Positions 6,115 to 13,798 of a stretch of DNA of 30,433 bases are shown piece after piece. Under the pieces are notes generated by a model. That model was not told the DNA's origin. It did not search any database and saw only the letters and a program-made list of their open reading frames with translations. A program made the translations under genes and the position numbers. Numbering within the stretch: the stretch's first letter is position 1; each line of letters starts with the position of its first letter. The DNA comes from a virus, in IMG/VR virus record IMGVR_UViG_3300042549_009341, positions 1 to 30,433 of that record. One strand, given 5' to 3'.

Positions 6115-8079
6115 ATGGCAAAGTCTTTTATAGAAGCAATTAATGAATCAAATATTAATCAGGGTGGACTAGTTGATGAAATGGGAGTTAAACGCCCTGA
6201 ACGATTAGCTGGAAGTCATATCGGTAGAGCTAGACAAGAAACAGTTACTCGTAGAGAGCGTATGGCAAATCAGCCAGTTCGCAGAAGTTATACAGAAGTT
6301 GCTGCTGATTTAACTCGTGCACTAAAACAGGTTTCTAGACTTGAGATTACAATGGAAAAGCCCAGTAATACCAGAGACTATTATCCAAAATTTCCACAAC
6401 CTATTGTTGATTTACTCAAGGAAATTAAGCAACTTGATGAAGGGCGAATGAAAGAGGATTTTGGTAAATGGAGAGATGTGTATCCATCCGGTACGTCAGT
6501 TTATCTTAGAACTGAAGAGCCTAGCTCATTTCAACGCAGCCATTTCCCAAATGATGGAATTAGACCAGCGCTTAGGGGTACAGGATTAGGTTACAAATTG
6601 TACCGAACACTATTAAAATATGCAGGTTATATTTCATCAAATTCAAGTGGAACTACCGAAAAGGACAAAGCTTGGGGGTCATTGTTAGACTATAAAGCAA
6701 ACCCAGATGGAACACCGTCAGTTGATGATGCGCTAGCAATAATTGGTCCAGGTAGTTGGATGGCAATGGATAAAAGTATAAGCACTCAATCAAAAATTGA
6801 TGTAGCTGAAAGATTTATTGAACGTCAAATTGGTTTTAATAACACAAAACCGGACAGATTTGATATTGATGATGAACTTCTTGGACTTTTACCTGATACA
6901 TTTTTAACAAAATTAGATGATGATTATTTAACTTCATTAGGCCGAGACGGCCGTATACCAACTGAGAAATTAACCTCAATTAATGCAGCTAGATCAGAAG
7001 TTCAACGTCTTGACAGAGAAAGAGCAGAACGCCAAGCAATTGCAGATAGAGAGCGTAGAACTCGTGAAGAGGCTGAAACTAGGCAACGTCTTGCTACTCG
7101 TATTACACAATTTGGTGCAGAGCCAGATGCAGAATGGCAAGTTGGCGACTTTATTGTAGTTAAAAGCTACCTGTATGATGCAAGCTACGGTAGCTTACCA
7201 ATTAGACAAGTGGTTGATGTACGTAACGGAACTTATATTGCGGTAGGTATTAATGATGCTATCAGAATTGAGCAAGGTGAACTTACTCCAGGCGATGCAG
7301 GCGATACCCGAACAACAAATGATAAATCAATTTGGGTTAAAGTAAATATTGAAAGTATTCCTGACTTAGATAGGGTTAACTTAACCCCAGCTGGCAAAAC
7401 CTTTATTAGCAATAGATTACGCCCTGAAGTAATTCAACAACGCCGAGATGCTGAAGCTCAAGCAGAAAGAGAACGTATTGAAAGAGATCGTTCTCAAAAC
7501 TTGGCCAGAACTGCAGACAAAGCCTTATTTGGTAAACTTGATTTTACTGGAACTGAATTAAAACAGGCTGTTAATAATCGCCAAACTTTAGATAATCTTG
7601 ACCTGCTTAAGAAAATCAGAACTGGTAATTTTGCAAAATTTGTAGTTCTAGCAGAACCTCAACAAGCAACCCTTAGAGGAGCCGCTGGAGTTCCAGTATT
7701 TGTAGCAGTTGAAAAAATAGGTAGAGCAACAAGGTCAGTTGAAAGCCCGCAAGAATTAATTAGCAATCCTCGTAATATTATGCTAATTAATGTAGTTACT
7801 GGTAAAACAGTTGAAGGTCCATTTGTTGGAATGGGGTTAGTTGCCCTAAGCCTTGAACCTGTTACTGAACAGGATAAATTAATGGCCAGAGCCGGAGATC
7901 ACTACTATATTGCAAATCACCAAAACAATTGGGGTATTTTATCTAAATGTGATTATACAACCAGAAATACTGCAAATCAGCCATTTATTTACTTAAGAAC
8001 ATTTGGTGGAGCTGAAAGACCTACTCCAGTTAGATTAGATCTTTTAAGAAAGATCACTGACCGAACTGAGATTGTCTAA
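6115..8079 (+). CDS. Leader-bearing 654-aa protein with GNAT-like motif and charged coiled coil
   Basis: It begins MAKSFIEAINE|S (INE at 9-11), a good putative prohead-protease leader. Around residues 155-185, an RGTGLGYKLYRTLLKY segment followed by SSNSSGTTEKDKAWGSLL resembles the acetyl-CoA-binding motif A and following helix of GNAT N-acetyltransferases; this is a weak match. Residues about 290-325 are an Arg/Glu-rich coiled coil, with a second near 445-465. Between and after them are beta-rich segments (about 345-430 and 510-640). It is a single late gene with its own promoter box and its 3' end overlaps the convergent exonuclease gene by 4 bp. Probably packaged; a protein-modifying role would be analogous to the injected ADP-ribosyltransferase Alt of T4, but this is conjecture. 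Confidence 0.75.
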   Translation: MAKSFIEAINESNINQGGLVDEMGVKRPERLAGSHIGRARQETVTRRERMANQPVRRSYTEVAADLTRALKQVSRLEITMEKPSNTRDYYPKFPQPIVDLLKEIKQLDEGRMKEDFGKWRDVYPSGTSVYLRTEEPSSFQRSHFPNDGIRPALRGTGLGYKLYRTLLKYAGYISSNSSGTTEKDKAWGSLLDYKANPDGTPSVDDALAIIGPGSWMAMDKSISTQSKIDVAERFIERQIGFNNTKPDRFDIDDELLGLLPDTFLTKLDDDYLTSLGRDGRIPTEKLTSINAARSEVQRLDRERAERQAIADRERRTREEAETRQRLATRITQFGAEPDAEWQVGDFIVVKSYLYDASYGSLPIRQVVDVRNGTYIAVGINDAIRIEQGELTPGDAGDTRTTNDKSIWVKVNIESIPDLDRVNLTPAGKTFISNRLRPEVIQQRRDAEAQAERERIERDRSQNLARTADKALFGKLDFTGTELKQAVNNRQTLDNLDLLKKIRTGNFAKFVVLAEPQQATLRGAAGVPVFVAVEKIGRATRSVESPQELISNPRNIMLINVVTGKTVEGPFVGMGLVALSLEPVTEQDKLMARAGDHYYIANHQNNWGILSKCDYTTRNTANQPFIYLRTFGGAERPTPVRLDLLRKITDRTEIV

Positions 8080-8828
8080 AGTACAATTGGTGGATTCTTC
8101 TTATAGAAGTCGGCTAGTCTTTCTCTGAATTTAAAATAGTATTCTCGCATTTCGCTAGAGTCCATTCTAAAGTGCTGTGGAGCTAAATTTACTTCATTTG
8201 AAATCCAAATTCTGCAAGTAACAGTTTTAACCTGCATGCGATCCCAAACTGCAACTGAATATGCTGCAACTTGATTTTTATAGTCTTCAATCCATTTTTC
8301 TTCCTTTGGTTTACGAGCTGTCTTAAAATCTACAATTGCATGGTCACCAGTTATTAATTCAGAAACATTATCAACGGTACCAGCAAATCCACCATCCCTA
8401 GCAGTCCATAAGAATCGCTCTTGGGCAATTACCCGTTTAATTTCATCAAACGACTTTGATTTTATAAAATTATAGAAGAGCATGCCACCTACAATTTTTG
8501 CTCGATTATCAAATTGATCAATCTCATCGTCTATTCTGGCCAAGGACAAAGTGTCCTCGAGTCTGTCCTTGGCAGACATTGACTGTGGCAAATTAAGATA
8601 GATTTCGCATAACCTGTGCATTACAGTTCCACGGTTGGCTGCATCTTGTCCGATTTGATCGGCTTTTTGGTGACCGATTCGGTTTCTCCAAGCATCAAGT
8701 CCAGATTTATCAGAGGTATCTCCAAGTACAGACGTTACACTTGGGAAAGTTCCCAGTATTCCAGTTGAATCAGATACTTGATAGTATCTAAATCCATTCA
8801 GCACAACTCTTTTAATTGATTCAGGCAT
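8076..8828 (-). CDS. PD-(D/E)XK exonuclease (RecB/Cas4/MGME1-like), 250 aa
   Basis: The nuclease core is visible: His in RGTVMHRLCE (H71), Asp in GFAGTVDNVS (D153), the IVDFKTARK strand (D167 and K169), and the QVAAY motif helix (Q186, Y190). This is the arrangement of RecB-family single-stranded-DNA exonucleases such as MGME1 and Cas4, without the Cys cluster of Cas4. Length is normal for the compact members. The likely role is DNA processing during replication or recombination, or host DNA degradation. The gene is divergent from the late peptidoglycan-binding gene, and a TATATT element about 16 nt upstream may be its -10. Confidence 0.85.
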   Translation of the reverse strand: MPESIKRVVLNGFRYYQVSDSTGILGTFPSVTSVLGDTSDKSGLDAWRNRIGHQKADQIGQDAANRGTVMHRLCEIYLNLPQSMSAKDRLEDTLSLARIDDEIDQFDNRAKIVGGMLFYNFIKSKSFDEIKRVIAQERFLWTARDGGFAGTVDNVSELITGDHAIVDFKTARKPKEEKWIEDYKNQVAAYSVAVWDRMQVKTVTCRIWISNEVNLAPQHFRMDSSEMREYYFKFRERLADFYKKNPPIVL

Positions 8829-8829
8829 A

Positions 8830-8838
8830 GATAAATAA
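8830..8838 (+). promoter_or_regulatory. Late-type promoter box
   Basis: GATAAATAA begins 2 bp from the start codon of the divergent exonuclease gene and drives the gene starting at 8878 with a leader of about 35 nt. Confidence 0.6.
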
Positions 8839-8877
8839 CTTTACAATATAGTACACAATAAATATTTAAAGTTTACC

Positions 8878-9243
8878 ATGATTAAAACCTTTACTGAATT
8901 TAATTCAAACCTTAACGAAGGCCGTTTTTTAGACTGGTTAACCGGAAAGAGCGAAGAGGGCACAGCTAAGAAACAGGGTAATACTGACAATCAGGAGCTA
9001 ATTGACGATAAACTTTCTGAATTTTATAAAACACTTGAAGATTTTGCAAGAGAAAATAAGTCAGTACCCGTTCAAAAAACAGGAGAAATGCAATATTCAA
9101 AGATGATTGAAAATATTCAAACTGCCTTAATGTTCCTAGGTTATTCACTTCCAAAATTTGGAGTAGATGGCTATTTTGGACCAGAAACAGCTGATGCAAT
9201 CAAGAAGTTTAATGAAGCTACTAAAAAAGATCAGGGAATATAA
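8878..9243 (+). CDS. Leader-bearing peptidoglycan-binding-domain protein, 121 aa
   Basis: The leader MIKTFTEFNSNLNE|G (LNE at 12-14) is one of the clearest. After a charged linker, residues about 74-115 match the peptidoglycan-binding domain 1 pattern: an IQTALMFLGY helix, then VDGYFGPETADAIKKF. This three-helix domain usually anchors cell-wall hydrolases. No catalytic domain is present. The stop overlaps the ATG of the bifunctional lysin gene (TAATG), so the two are translationally coupled and probably act together on peptidoglycan. Late-type box upstream. Confidence 0.85.
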   Translation: MIKTFTEFNSNLNEGRFLDWLTGKSEEGTAKKQGNTDNQELIDDKLSEFYKTLEDFARENKSVPVQKTGEMQYSKMIENIQTALMFLGYSLPKFGVDGYFGPETADAIKKFNEATKKDQGI

Positions 9244-10577
9244 TGACCAAAATCAAATCATATACTGACTTTAAACGTGCGCTTAATGAAGCCTCTCAAT
9301 CTGACGAGCTTAGAGATACCTTAGCTGAGCTAGGATATTCTGAAAAATCTTCTGAGATTAGCAGCGGTGGAGATATTACTGATGATATTCAAAAGATTAC
9401 AAAAGTAGTTCTTGAAGAATTTAAAAAACTTGCACCAACTGTTAAAGTTACAGTTACTGGAGGCAATGATGCATTTCACCATAATTTATCATATGTGAGT
9501 CGACATACTAAAGGCCAAGCAATTGACTTAGCCATAACTCCAAATTCTGGAGAAGCTCGTAAACAAATGATTACTATATTAGACAGAATTTCAGCTGGAA
9601 CTCCAGGCTTTAGTTATATTGATGAATACTCTAATCCAACTGCGGCTGCTACTGGCGGTCACTTTCATTTATCATATGGCAAAAGTGCAGAAAATTCAAA
9701 AACAGCAAATGCCAAAGTCGATGATCCAATTACAGTTAGTGGCTTAACCGGAGCGGAAGCACCTGCTGGTAATTTATCTAGCAGCGGTATTGTAATTGAC
9801 TCGGACTTAATTAAGAGGCTTATTGCTAAATTAAAAGAAAAGAATTTTTCTCAAGCAGAATTAGACAAATATTCAACTTCATTGACTGCAGGTAAAGGTA
9901 CTAACTTTAAATCTGGAGGCGGCTTTCCAAAAGAAAATATGGTTGCATTAGAAAAGTCAATGGACAAAAATGGAATAACAAATGAATTTGCACGTAAAGC
10001 AATTTTAGGAGTAATTTCAAAAGAGTCTTCAAAAGGTGGTAGTGAAACTTCGTATTTTAGTACATCAATTGCAAGAATGAAAGAAGTATTTGGAGCCAGA
10101 ATTTCAAAATATTCAGATCAAGAAATTGAAGGTTGGAAACAATTAGGCAAAACTGGCTTTGACAGTAAATTTTGGGAAGCAGTATATGGAGGAATGTACG
10201 GCAATACTGAACCAGGAGATGGAGAAAAATACAGAGGCCGCGGTTTTAATGGAATAACATTTAAAGGAAATTACGAAAACCTACAAAAGATTTATAATAA
10301 GTCAAACCAGTCTTTAGGTAGTATTGATATTGTTAAAAATCCTGAACTTCTTGAAAAACCTGAGATTGCAGCAGAATTTGCAATCCTATATTTTATTGAT
10401 TCATTTAAGAGACATGGTAAAAATCCAAATAACTATTCAGATTTAGATTCAGCAGTTACTGACTATATTAGGTCTAACGCAGGTTGGGGGACTTCATTAG
10501 ATGGAGCAGTTGTTTCAGTCGGTTTACAAAAAGCAAAAGCTTTTGCTAATTCATTAACCTCAACTCAGACTGCTTAA
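9243..10577 (+). CDS. Leader-bearing bifunctional lysin: M15-type peptidase + GH19-type glycosidase, 444 aa
   Basis: The leader MTKIKSYTDFKRALNE|A has LNE at 14-16. Residues about 45-147 carry an M15 (VanY/D-Ala-D-Ala carboxypeptidase-like) signature: SRHTKGQAIDLAI (H88, D95) and GGHFHLSYG (H140, H142). Residues about 230-440 resemble GH19 phage endolysins: a helix with ISKESS (candidate acid E261) and a long YGGMYGN...GDGEKYRGRGFNG...GNY segment at 315-344. A Gly/Ser/Ala-rich linker joins them. The protein should cut both peptide and glycan bonds of peptidoglycan. A leader on a lysin suggests it may be virion-packaged instead of, or as well as, acting in lysis. It ends 4 bp inside the convergent gene. 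Confidence 0.85.
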   Translation: MTKIKSYTDFKRALNEASQSDELRDTLAELGYSEKSSEISSGGDITDDIQKITKVVLEEFKKLAPTVKVTVTGGNDAFHHNLSYVSRHTKGQAIDLAITPNSGEARKQMITILDRISAGTPGFSYIDEYSNPTAAATGGHFHLSYGKSAENSKTANAKVDDPITVSGLTGAEAPAGNLSSSGIVIDSDLIKRLIAKLKEKNFSQAELDKYSTSLTAGKGTNFKSGGGFPKENMVALEKSMDKNGITNEFARKAILGVISKESSKGGSETSYFSTSIARMKEVFGARISKYSDQEIEGWKQLGKTGFDSKFWEAVYGGMYGNTEPGDGEKYRGRGFNGITFKGNYENLQKIYNKSNQSLGSIDIVKNPELLEKPEIAAEFAILYFIDSFKRHGKNPNNYSDLDSAVTDYIRSNAGWGTSLDGAVVSVGLQKAKAFANSLTSTQTA

Positions 10578-10780
10578 TATTCAAGATCATAATAGATCCT
10601 GAATCCAAAATCCCAAATTAGTATATTAAAACTTACTATTAATAGCCAAGAGCTAACTCCAGATTCAACAAAGTGACCTTCTGGATTATAGGTAATATAC
10701 GGGGAAATTAAGCCAATTTGCTTAAATGCAGGTGACCATGTTTTATAACAATATGGTTCAATTCTTAATACTTTTTTCAT
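10574..10780 (-). CDS. Small membrane-anchored unknown protein, 68 aa
   Basis: The basic aromatic N-terminal half is followed by one likely membrane segment at about 44-60 (SWLLIVSFNILIWDFGF). The start overlaps the stop of the acetyltransferase gene (ATGA), a sign of translational coupling. It is the last gene of the thymidylate synthase operon and its stop overlaps that of the convergent lysin gene. No homology recognised. Confidence 0.6.
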   Translation of the reverse strand: MKKVLRIEPYCYKTWSPAFKQIGLISPYITYNPEGHFVESGVSSWLLIVSFNILIWDFGFRIYYDLEY

Positions 10781-11124
10781 AATTTAACTACTTTAAATAG
10801 GGCCTTTTCAATTGCATATCCATTGTTGATAAAATATTTTAAACTATCAACATTACAGTGTGCATAAATAGATTTATCTGATTCTTTTATTTTAGAGTCT
10901 CTATAGTTCCACAATAATTTATAGATGCCCTGACTTCTGTGTTCTTCTTTAACATATGCATGGCAAAGATAAATTACAGCAGCGTGTTCAACATACGAAA
11001 CAACTCCAACCAATTCATCTTTAATAAAGCACCCATAATAGGTTGCATATTCGTCTAGTAGGTCAGGTTTAAGTTCGCTGAATTCATGATCAACTTCCTT
11101 ATAGGTTATTTTTCTAATTTCCAT
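10777..11124 (-). CDS. GNAT-family N-acetyltransferase, 115 aa
   Basis: A compact GNAT fold: strands around GCFIKDELVGVVSYV, then the acetyl-CoA-binding motif A in AYVKEEHRSQGIYKLLW (RSQGIY in place of the usual RGxGxG/A), then a C-terminal Asn/Tyr segment (YFINNGYAIEK) typical of motif B. It is somewhat short for the family. It starts 3 bp after the thymidylate synthase stop, inside the nucleotide/repair operon. The acceptor substrate is unknown. Confidence 0.75.
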   Translation of the reverse strand: MEIRKITYKEVDHEFSELKPDLLDEYATYYGCFIKDELVGVVSYVEHAAVIYLCHAYVKEEHRSQGIYKLLWNYRDSKIKESDKSIYAHCNVDSLKYFINNGYAIEKALFKVVKL

Positions 11125-11127
11125 ATC

Positions 11128-12438
11128 TTAATTAGATAAAGGTGCTTTAATTGATGAATGTGATTGATAATTGGCTAATTGAATATCCTCTTCTAATAAA
11201 CACTTGCAAAAATTATCATCAGTGAAATTATTAAATACTGAGACTGCATCTAATGGACCATATTCAGTTTCCCTAGCCCAAAACTCAGTATTAATATTTA
11301 AAGAAGGTAATTGATAAGGTTCTCTTGTTCGATAAGGAATTTTGTGAGCATCATAATACTCAGACATACCTCCACCAAATGGCATTAGTTCATTAACTGC
11401 TTTATGGTATAAATGCCAGCTCATTGCATCTTTTAGCATTAGAGTTCTTTCCTCTGGTGTATACTTTCTACCAATTTGTTCCTTTGCTTGTTCAATATGA
11501 TTTGAATATAAATGTACATCGCCTAAGTTACCAATTAATTCATCTGGAACCATATTAACTGCTTTAGCAATGATTTCCAATAACAATCCATAAGAAGCAA
11601 TATTGAATGGTAAACCTAAGAAGGTATCAACTGAACGTTGATTCCACATTAATGAGATTGTTCGTTTTGGGATGTTATGATTGTTTAGAACTTCTAATGT
11701 CCTTTCTTCTGGAATTACTGTCCCATAATTACCACCTCTTCTAAACTCAGAAGGGTCTAAATCTCTTTTTGCAAATTCTAATACTCTATCATTCAAACTT
11801 AACTCTCTTGTATAAACTTGAAATCCATAATGACATGGTGGAAGAACCATTGAATCCAATTCTCCTACGTTCCAAGCATTAACCATTAATCGTCTTGAGT
11901 CTGGATTTGTTTTAAGGTCGTTGATTAGGTTTTGGATTTGATCTATAGGTTCATGTAAGGTATATCCAGTATTGTCTCCACTGTAATCTACTATCATGTT
12001 ATCAAAATTTACTTTGTTCCATTTTCTCCATTGCTTACCATAGATTGGACCTAAGTCACCCCACTCAGCAGCAAAATCAGAATCGACTTCTAAACTTGTT
12101 ATGAATTGCTCCATTGATAGTACACTAAAGTCTTCTCCATATTTTTGCTTTGATTTTATTACAAAATTCTTGTAAGCATCACCATCCCAAATATGACAGT
12201 TATTATCAACTAAATACTTAATGTTTGTATCACCACGTAAGAACCATAGCAATTCTGTTACAATAGTTTTAAATGGCATCTTCTTAGTTGTAAGTAAAGG
12301 AAAACCTTCTGACATTTTATGACGGATTTGTCTTCCAAATACACTAATTGTTCCAGTTCCTGTTCGGTCAGATTTAGTTACTCCATTATCTAAAATATCT
12401 TGGAGTAGTGCTTGATATTGTTTATCTAAACTATTCAT
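11128..12438 (-). CDS. thyA: Thymidylate synthase (ThyA type) with extra segments, 436 aa
   Basis: It converts dUMP to dTMP using methylene-tetrahydrofolate. Seen in order: an N-terminal TKSDRTGTGT phosphate-binding loop, FPLLTTKK, LLWFLRGDTN, the catalytic Cys in LPPCHYGFQ (C202), NQRSVDTFLGLPFNIASYG (from about 266), DVHLYSNH and the C-terminal region ending SIKAPLSN. Typical ThyA is about 264 aa. The excess comes from insertions near residues 92-125 and 212-258 and an extended C-terminal half. The start is 2 bp after the preceding 48-aa ORF. It supplies thymidine for phage replication. Deep conservation of the active-site motifs argues that it is functional. Confidence 0.95.
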   Translation of the reverse strand: MNSLDKQYQALLQDILDNGVTKSDRTGTGTISVFGRQIRHKMSEGFPLLTTKKMPFKTIVTELLWFLRGDTNIKYLVDNNCHIWDGDAYKNFVIKSKQKYGEDFSVLSMEQFITSLEVDSDFAAEWGDLGPIYGKQWRKWNKVNFDNMIVDYSGDNTGYTLHEPIDQIQNLINDLKTNPDSRRLMVNAWNVGELDSMVLPPCHYGFQVYTRELSLNDRVLEFAKRDLDPSEFRRGGNYGTVIPEERTLEVLNNHNIPKRTISLMWNQRSVDTFLGLPFNIASYGLLLEIIAKAVNMVPDELIGNLGDVHLYSNHIEQAKEQIGRKYTPEERTLMLKDAMSWHLYHKAVNELMPFGGGMSEYYDAHKIPYRTREPYQLPSLNINTEFWARETEYGPLDAVSVFNNFTDDNFCKCLLEEDIQLANYQSHSSIKAPLSN

Positions 12439-12440
12439 AA

Positions 12441-12587
12441 TTAAAACGGTTCATTAATAATTTGCTTAAGTCGTTTAATTTCAGCGATTACGTCATCACC
12501 TAATTCAATTTTAGACATCATTGATAAGTCCATTACTTGACTGTATAATACTTTGATTAATTCGTCTTTTGCTTCTTCTTTGTTCAT
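12441..12587 (-). CDS. Small helical protein, 48 aa
   Basis: This short frame reads MNKEEAKDELIKVLYSQVMD, continues as an amphipathic Lys/Glu/Leu-rich helix and ends NEPF. It fills exactly the gap between its neighbours, with 2 bp to the gene on each side, which is the spacing expected for a real gene in this packed operon. It resembles a small helical regulatory or subunit protein but cannot be assigned. Confidence 0.65.
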   Translation of the reverse strand: MNKEEAKDELIKVLYSQVMDLSMMSKIELGDDVIAEIKRLKQIINEPF

Positions 12588-12589
12588 AG

Positions 12590-12943
12590 TTAAAAATTTA
12601 TTTCTCTCCAAGGACCGTCATTTTGCCAAAATTCATAGGTTTCCCCGTCCTTAAACTGTTTATTATTTGATTTTATTTTTGAAAGCTCAGCTGCTGCTTT
12701 AACTCCTTGGCGATTTGTAATTATTTGTTTCCATTGACTGTTTACATCAGTAATTACAGGATCTTCAAAATTAATTGATACTCCAGTTTGGTCAATTATT
12801 ACGACCTTTACTGAACCCAATACTTGCCAATCTGAACCAACTGTAATTCCATAAAGAAATAGGGTCCTAGACTCTTCAAGTTCCCCATGTGATTTTACTA
12901 GCTGACTAAATACTAGATTACCTAAGTCAATAATATCTTTCAT
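12590..12943 (-). CDS. Unknown protein, first gene of the thymidylate synthase operon, 117 aa
   Basis: A soluble alpha/beta protein with a strand-rich middle (GSDWQVLGSVKVVIIDQTG) and a Trp-rich C-terminus (FWQNDGPWREINF). No known motif. The TATAAT of a TAGTATAATA promoter ends 6 nt before the ATG, and the first base of that motif belongs to the stop codon of the glycosylase gene, so the message is predicted to be leaderless. It is followed at 2-3 bp spacings by the 48-aa ORF, thymidylate synthase and the acetyltransferase. Confidence 0.7.
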   Translation of the reverse strand: MKDIIDLGNLVFSQLVKSHGELEESRTLFLYGITVGSDWQVLGSVKVVIIDQTGVSINFEDPVITDVNSQWKQIITNRQGVKAAAELSKIKSNNKQFKDGETYEFWQNDGPWREINF

Positions 12944-12948
12944 GTTTT

Positions 12949-12958
12949 TATTATACTA
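12949..12958 (-). promoter_or_regulatory. TAGTATAATA promoter fused to a stop codon
   Basis: The minus strand reads TAGTATAATA. The initial TAG is the glycosylase stop codon, and TATAAT ends 6 nt before the ATG at 12943. The whole 12-bp intergenic space is taken up by the promoter. Confidence 0.65.
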
Positions 12959-13762
12959 TGATTGTAGACTTGGAACCCAATGTGTTGTGCGACCGTCTGG
13001 TGTTTCTTCTCTAATTACTATGTTACCTAATGGATCCAATTTTTGAGCATAAACTTCAAACTCAAAAGTAAAGTCTCCAGGCTCTCCATTTACTTGACGA
13101 TAATTTCTGATACTTGCTCCGCCTTGATCGTATGAAGCTCTCATTATTAATTTACCCCAATTCCATAATTGACAAATCTCATCTTGTGTCAAATCTTGCA
13201 CCAATCTGTACGGGGATATTTTAGAGCGATAGAGCATTTCACATTTAATATAATTACCAACTCCAGCAAATAGAGACTGATTCATTAGCATTTCAGCAAC
13301 AGTTTTTTTCTGCACCTTAGGAATCTCAACCTTTCTAACGAAATCATACATGCTGGAAGTTTGATCGTTTAGCATGTCAAGCCCAAGGCTCTCCAATTTT
13401 TTTGAAAGCTCCGACTTCATTGTGAACTTTAAGGTGCCAAATCTACGCTGATCAACAAAGTACAGAGAGGTACCATCTTCAAAGCCTATTCGGAAATGAC
13501 TATAAGGTTTAATGGCAGTTGACCAGTACCCGCTCATTCCTAGTGTTATCCACAGGCATGTCTCGTCACTAAATTCCAGCCAGATGAATTTGCCCTTAAC
13601 TCCACCGCCAGTCACACGGACTGGCACCGATGTTTTAACATTAAGGTCTGGCGCTCTTTTTAGGAAACGGCCACCTAGTACCTCAAATTGAGAAATTGTT
13701 TTTGTTTTAGCGATTTCCGAGATTCCCTCGTAAACTCGTCTGCATTCCGGACCTTCTGGCAT
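12956..13762 (-). CDS. Fpg/Nei-type DNA glycosylase with zincless finger, 268 aa
   Basis: It excises oxidised bases and nicks the abasic site. It begins MPEGPE, so Pro2 is the Schiff-base nucleophile and Glu3 the catalytic acid; the conserved Lys is in GGGVKGKF (K58). The helix-two-turn-helix lies near residues 160-185 (MNQSLFAGVGNYIKCEML). The family's C-terminal zinc finger (normally four Cys) has no Cys here: the segment runs from VYAQKLDPLGN to GRTTHWVP, keeping the finger Arg (R258). This matches the zincless-finger form known in NEIL1, plants and some giant viruses. Damage preference cannot be read off. A GGTATAAT element 20 nt upstream is the likely promoter. Confidence 0.9.
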   Translation of the reverse strand: MPEGPECRRVYEGISEIAKTKTISQFEVLGGRFLKRAPDLNVKTSVPVRVTGGGVKGKFIWLEFSDETCLWITLGMSGYWSTAIKPYSHFRIGFEDGTSLYFVDQRRFGTLKFTMKSELSKKLESLGLDMLNDQTSSMYDFVRKVEIPKVQKKTVAEMLMNQSLFAGVGNYIKCEMLYRSKISPYRLVQDLTQDEICQLWNWGKLIMRASYDQGGASIRNYRQVNGEPGDFTFEFEVYAQKLDPLGNIVIREETPDGRTTHWVPSLQS

Positions 13763-13764
13763 TA

Positions 13765-13773
13765 GATAAATAA
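13765..13773 (+). promoter_or_regulatory. Late-type promoter box
   Basis: GATAAATAA lies 25 nt before the ATG at 13799 and 2 bp from the start codon of the divergent glycosylase gene. Confidence 0.6.
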
Positions 13774-13782
13774 GTTTATAAA

Positions 13783-13788
13783 ATTATA
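13783..13788 (-). promoter_or_regulatory. -10-like element for the glycosylase gene
   Basis: The minus strand reads GGTATAATTT, 20 nt before the ATG at 13762. It interleaves with the plus-strand late box at 13765-13773. Confidence 0.45.
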
Positions 13789-13798
13789 CCAAAAACAA

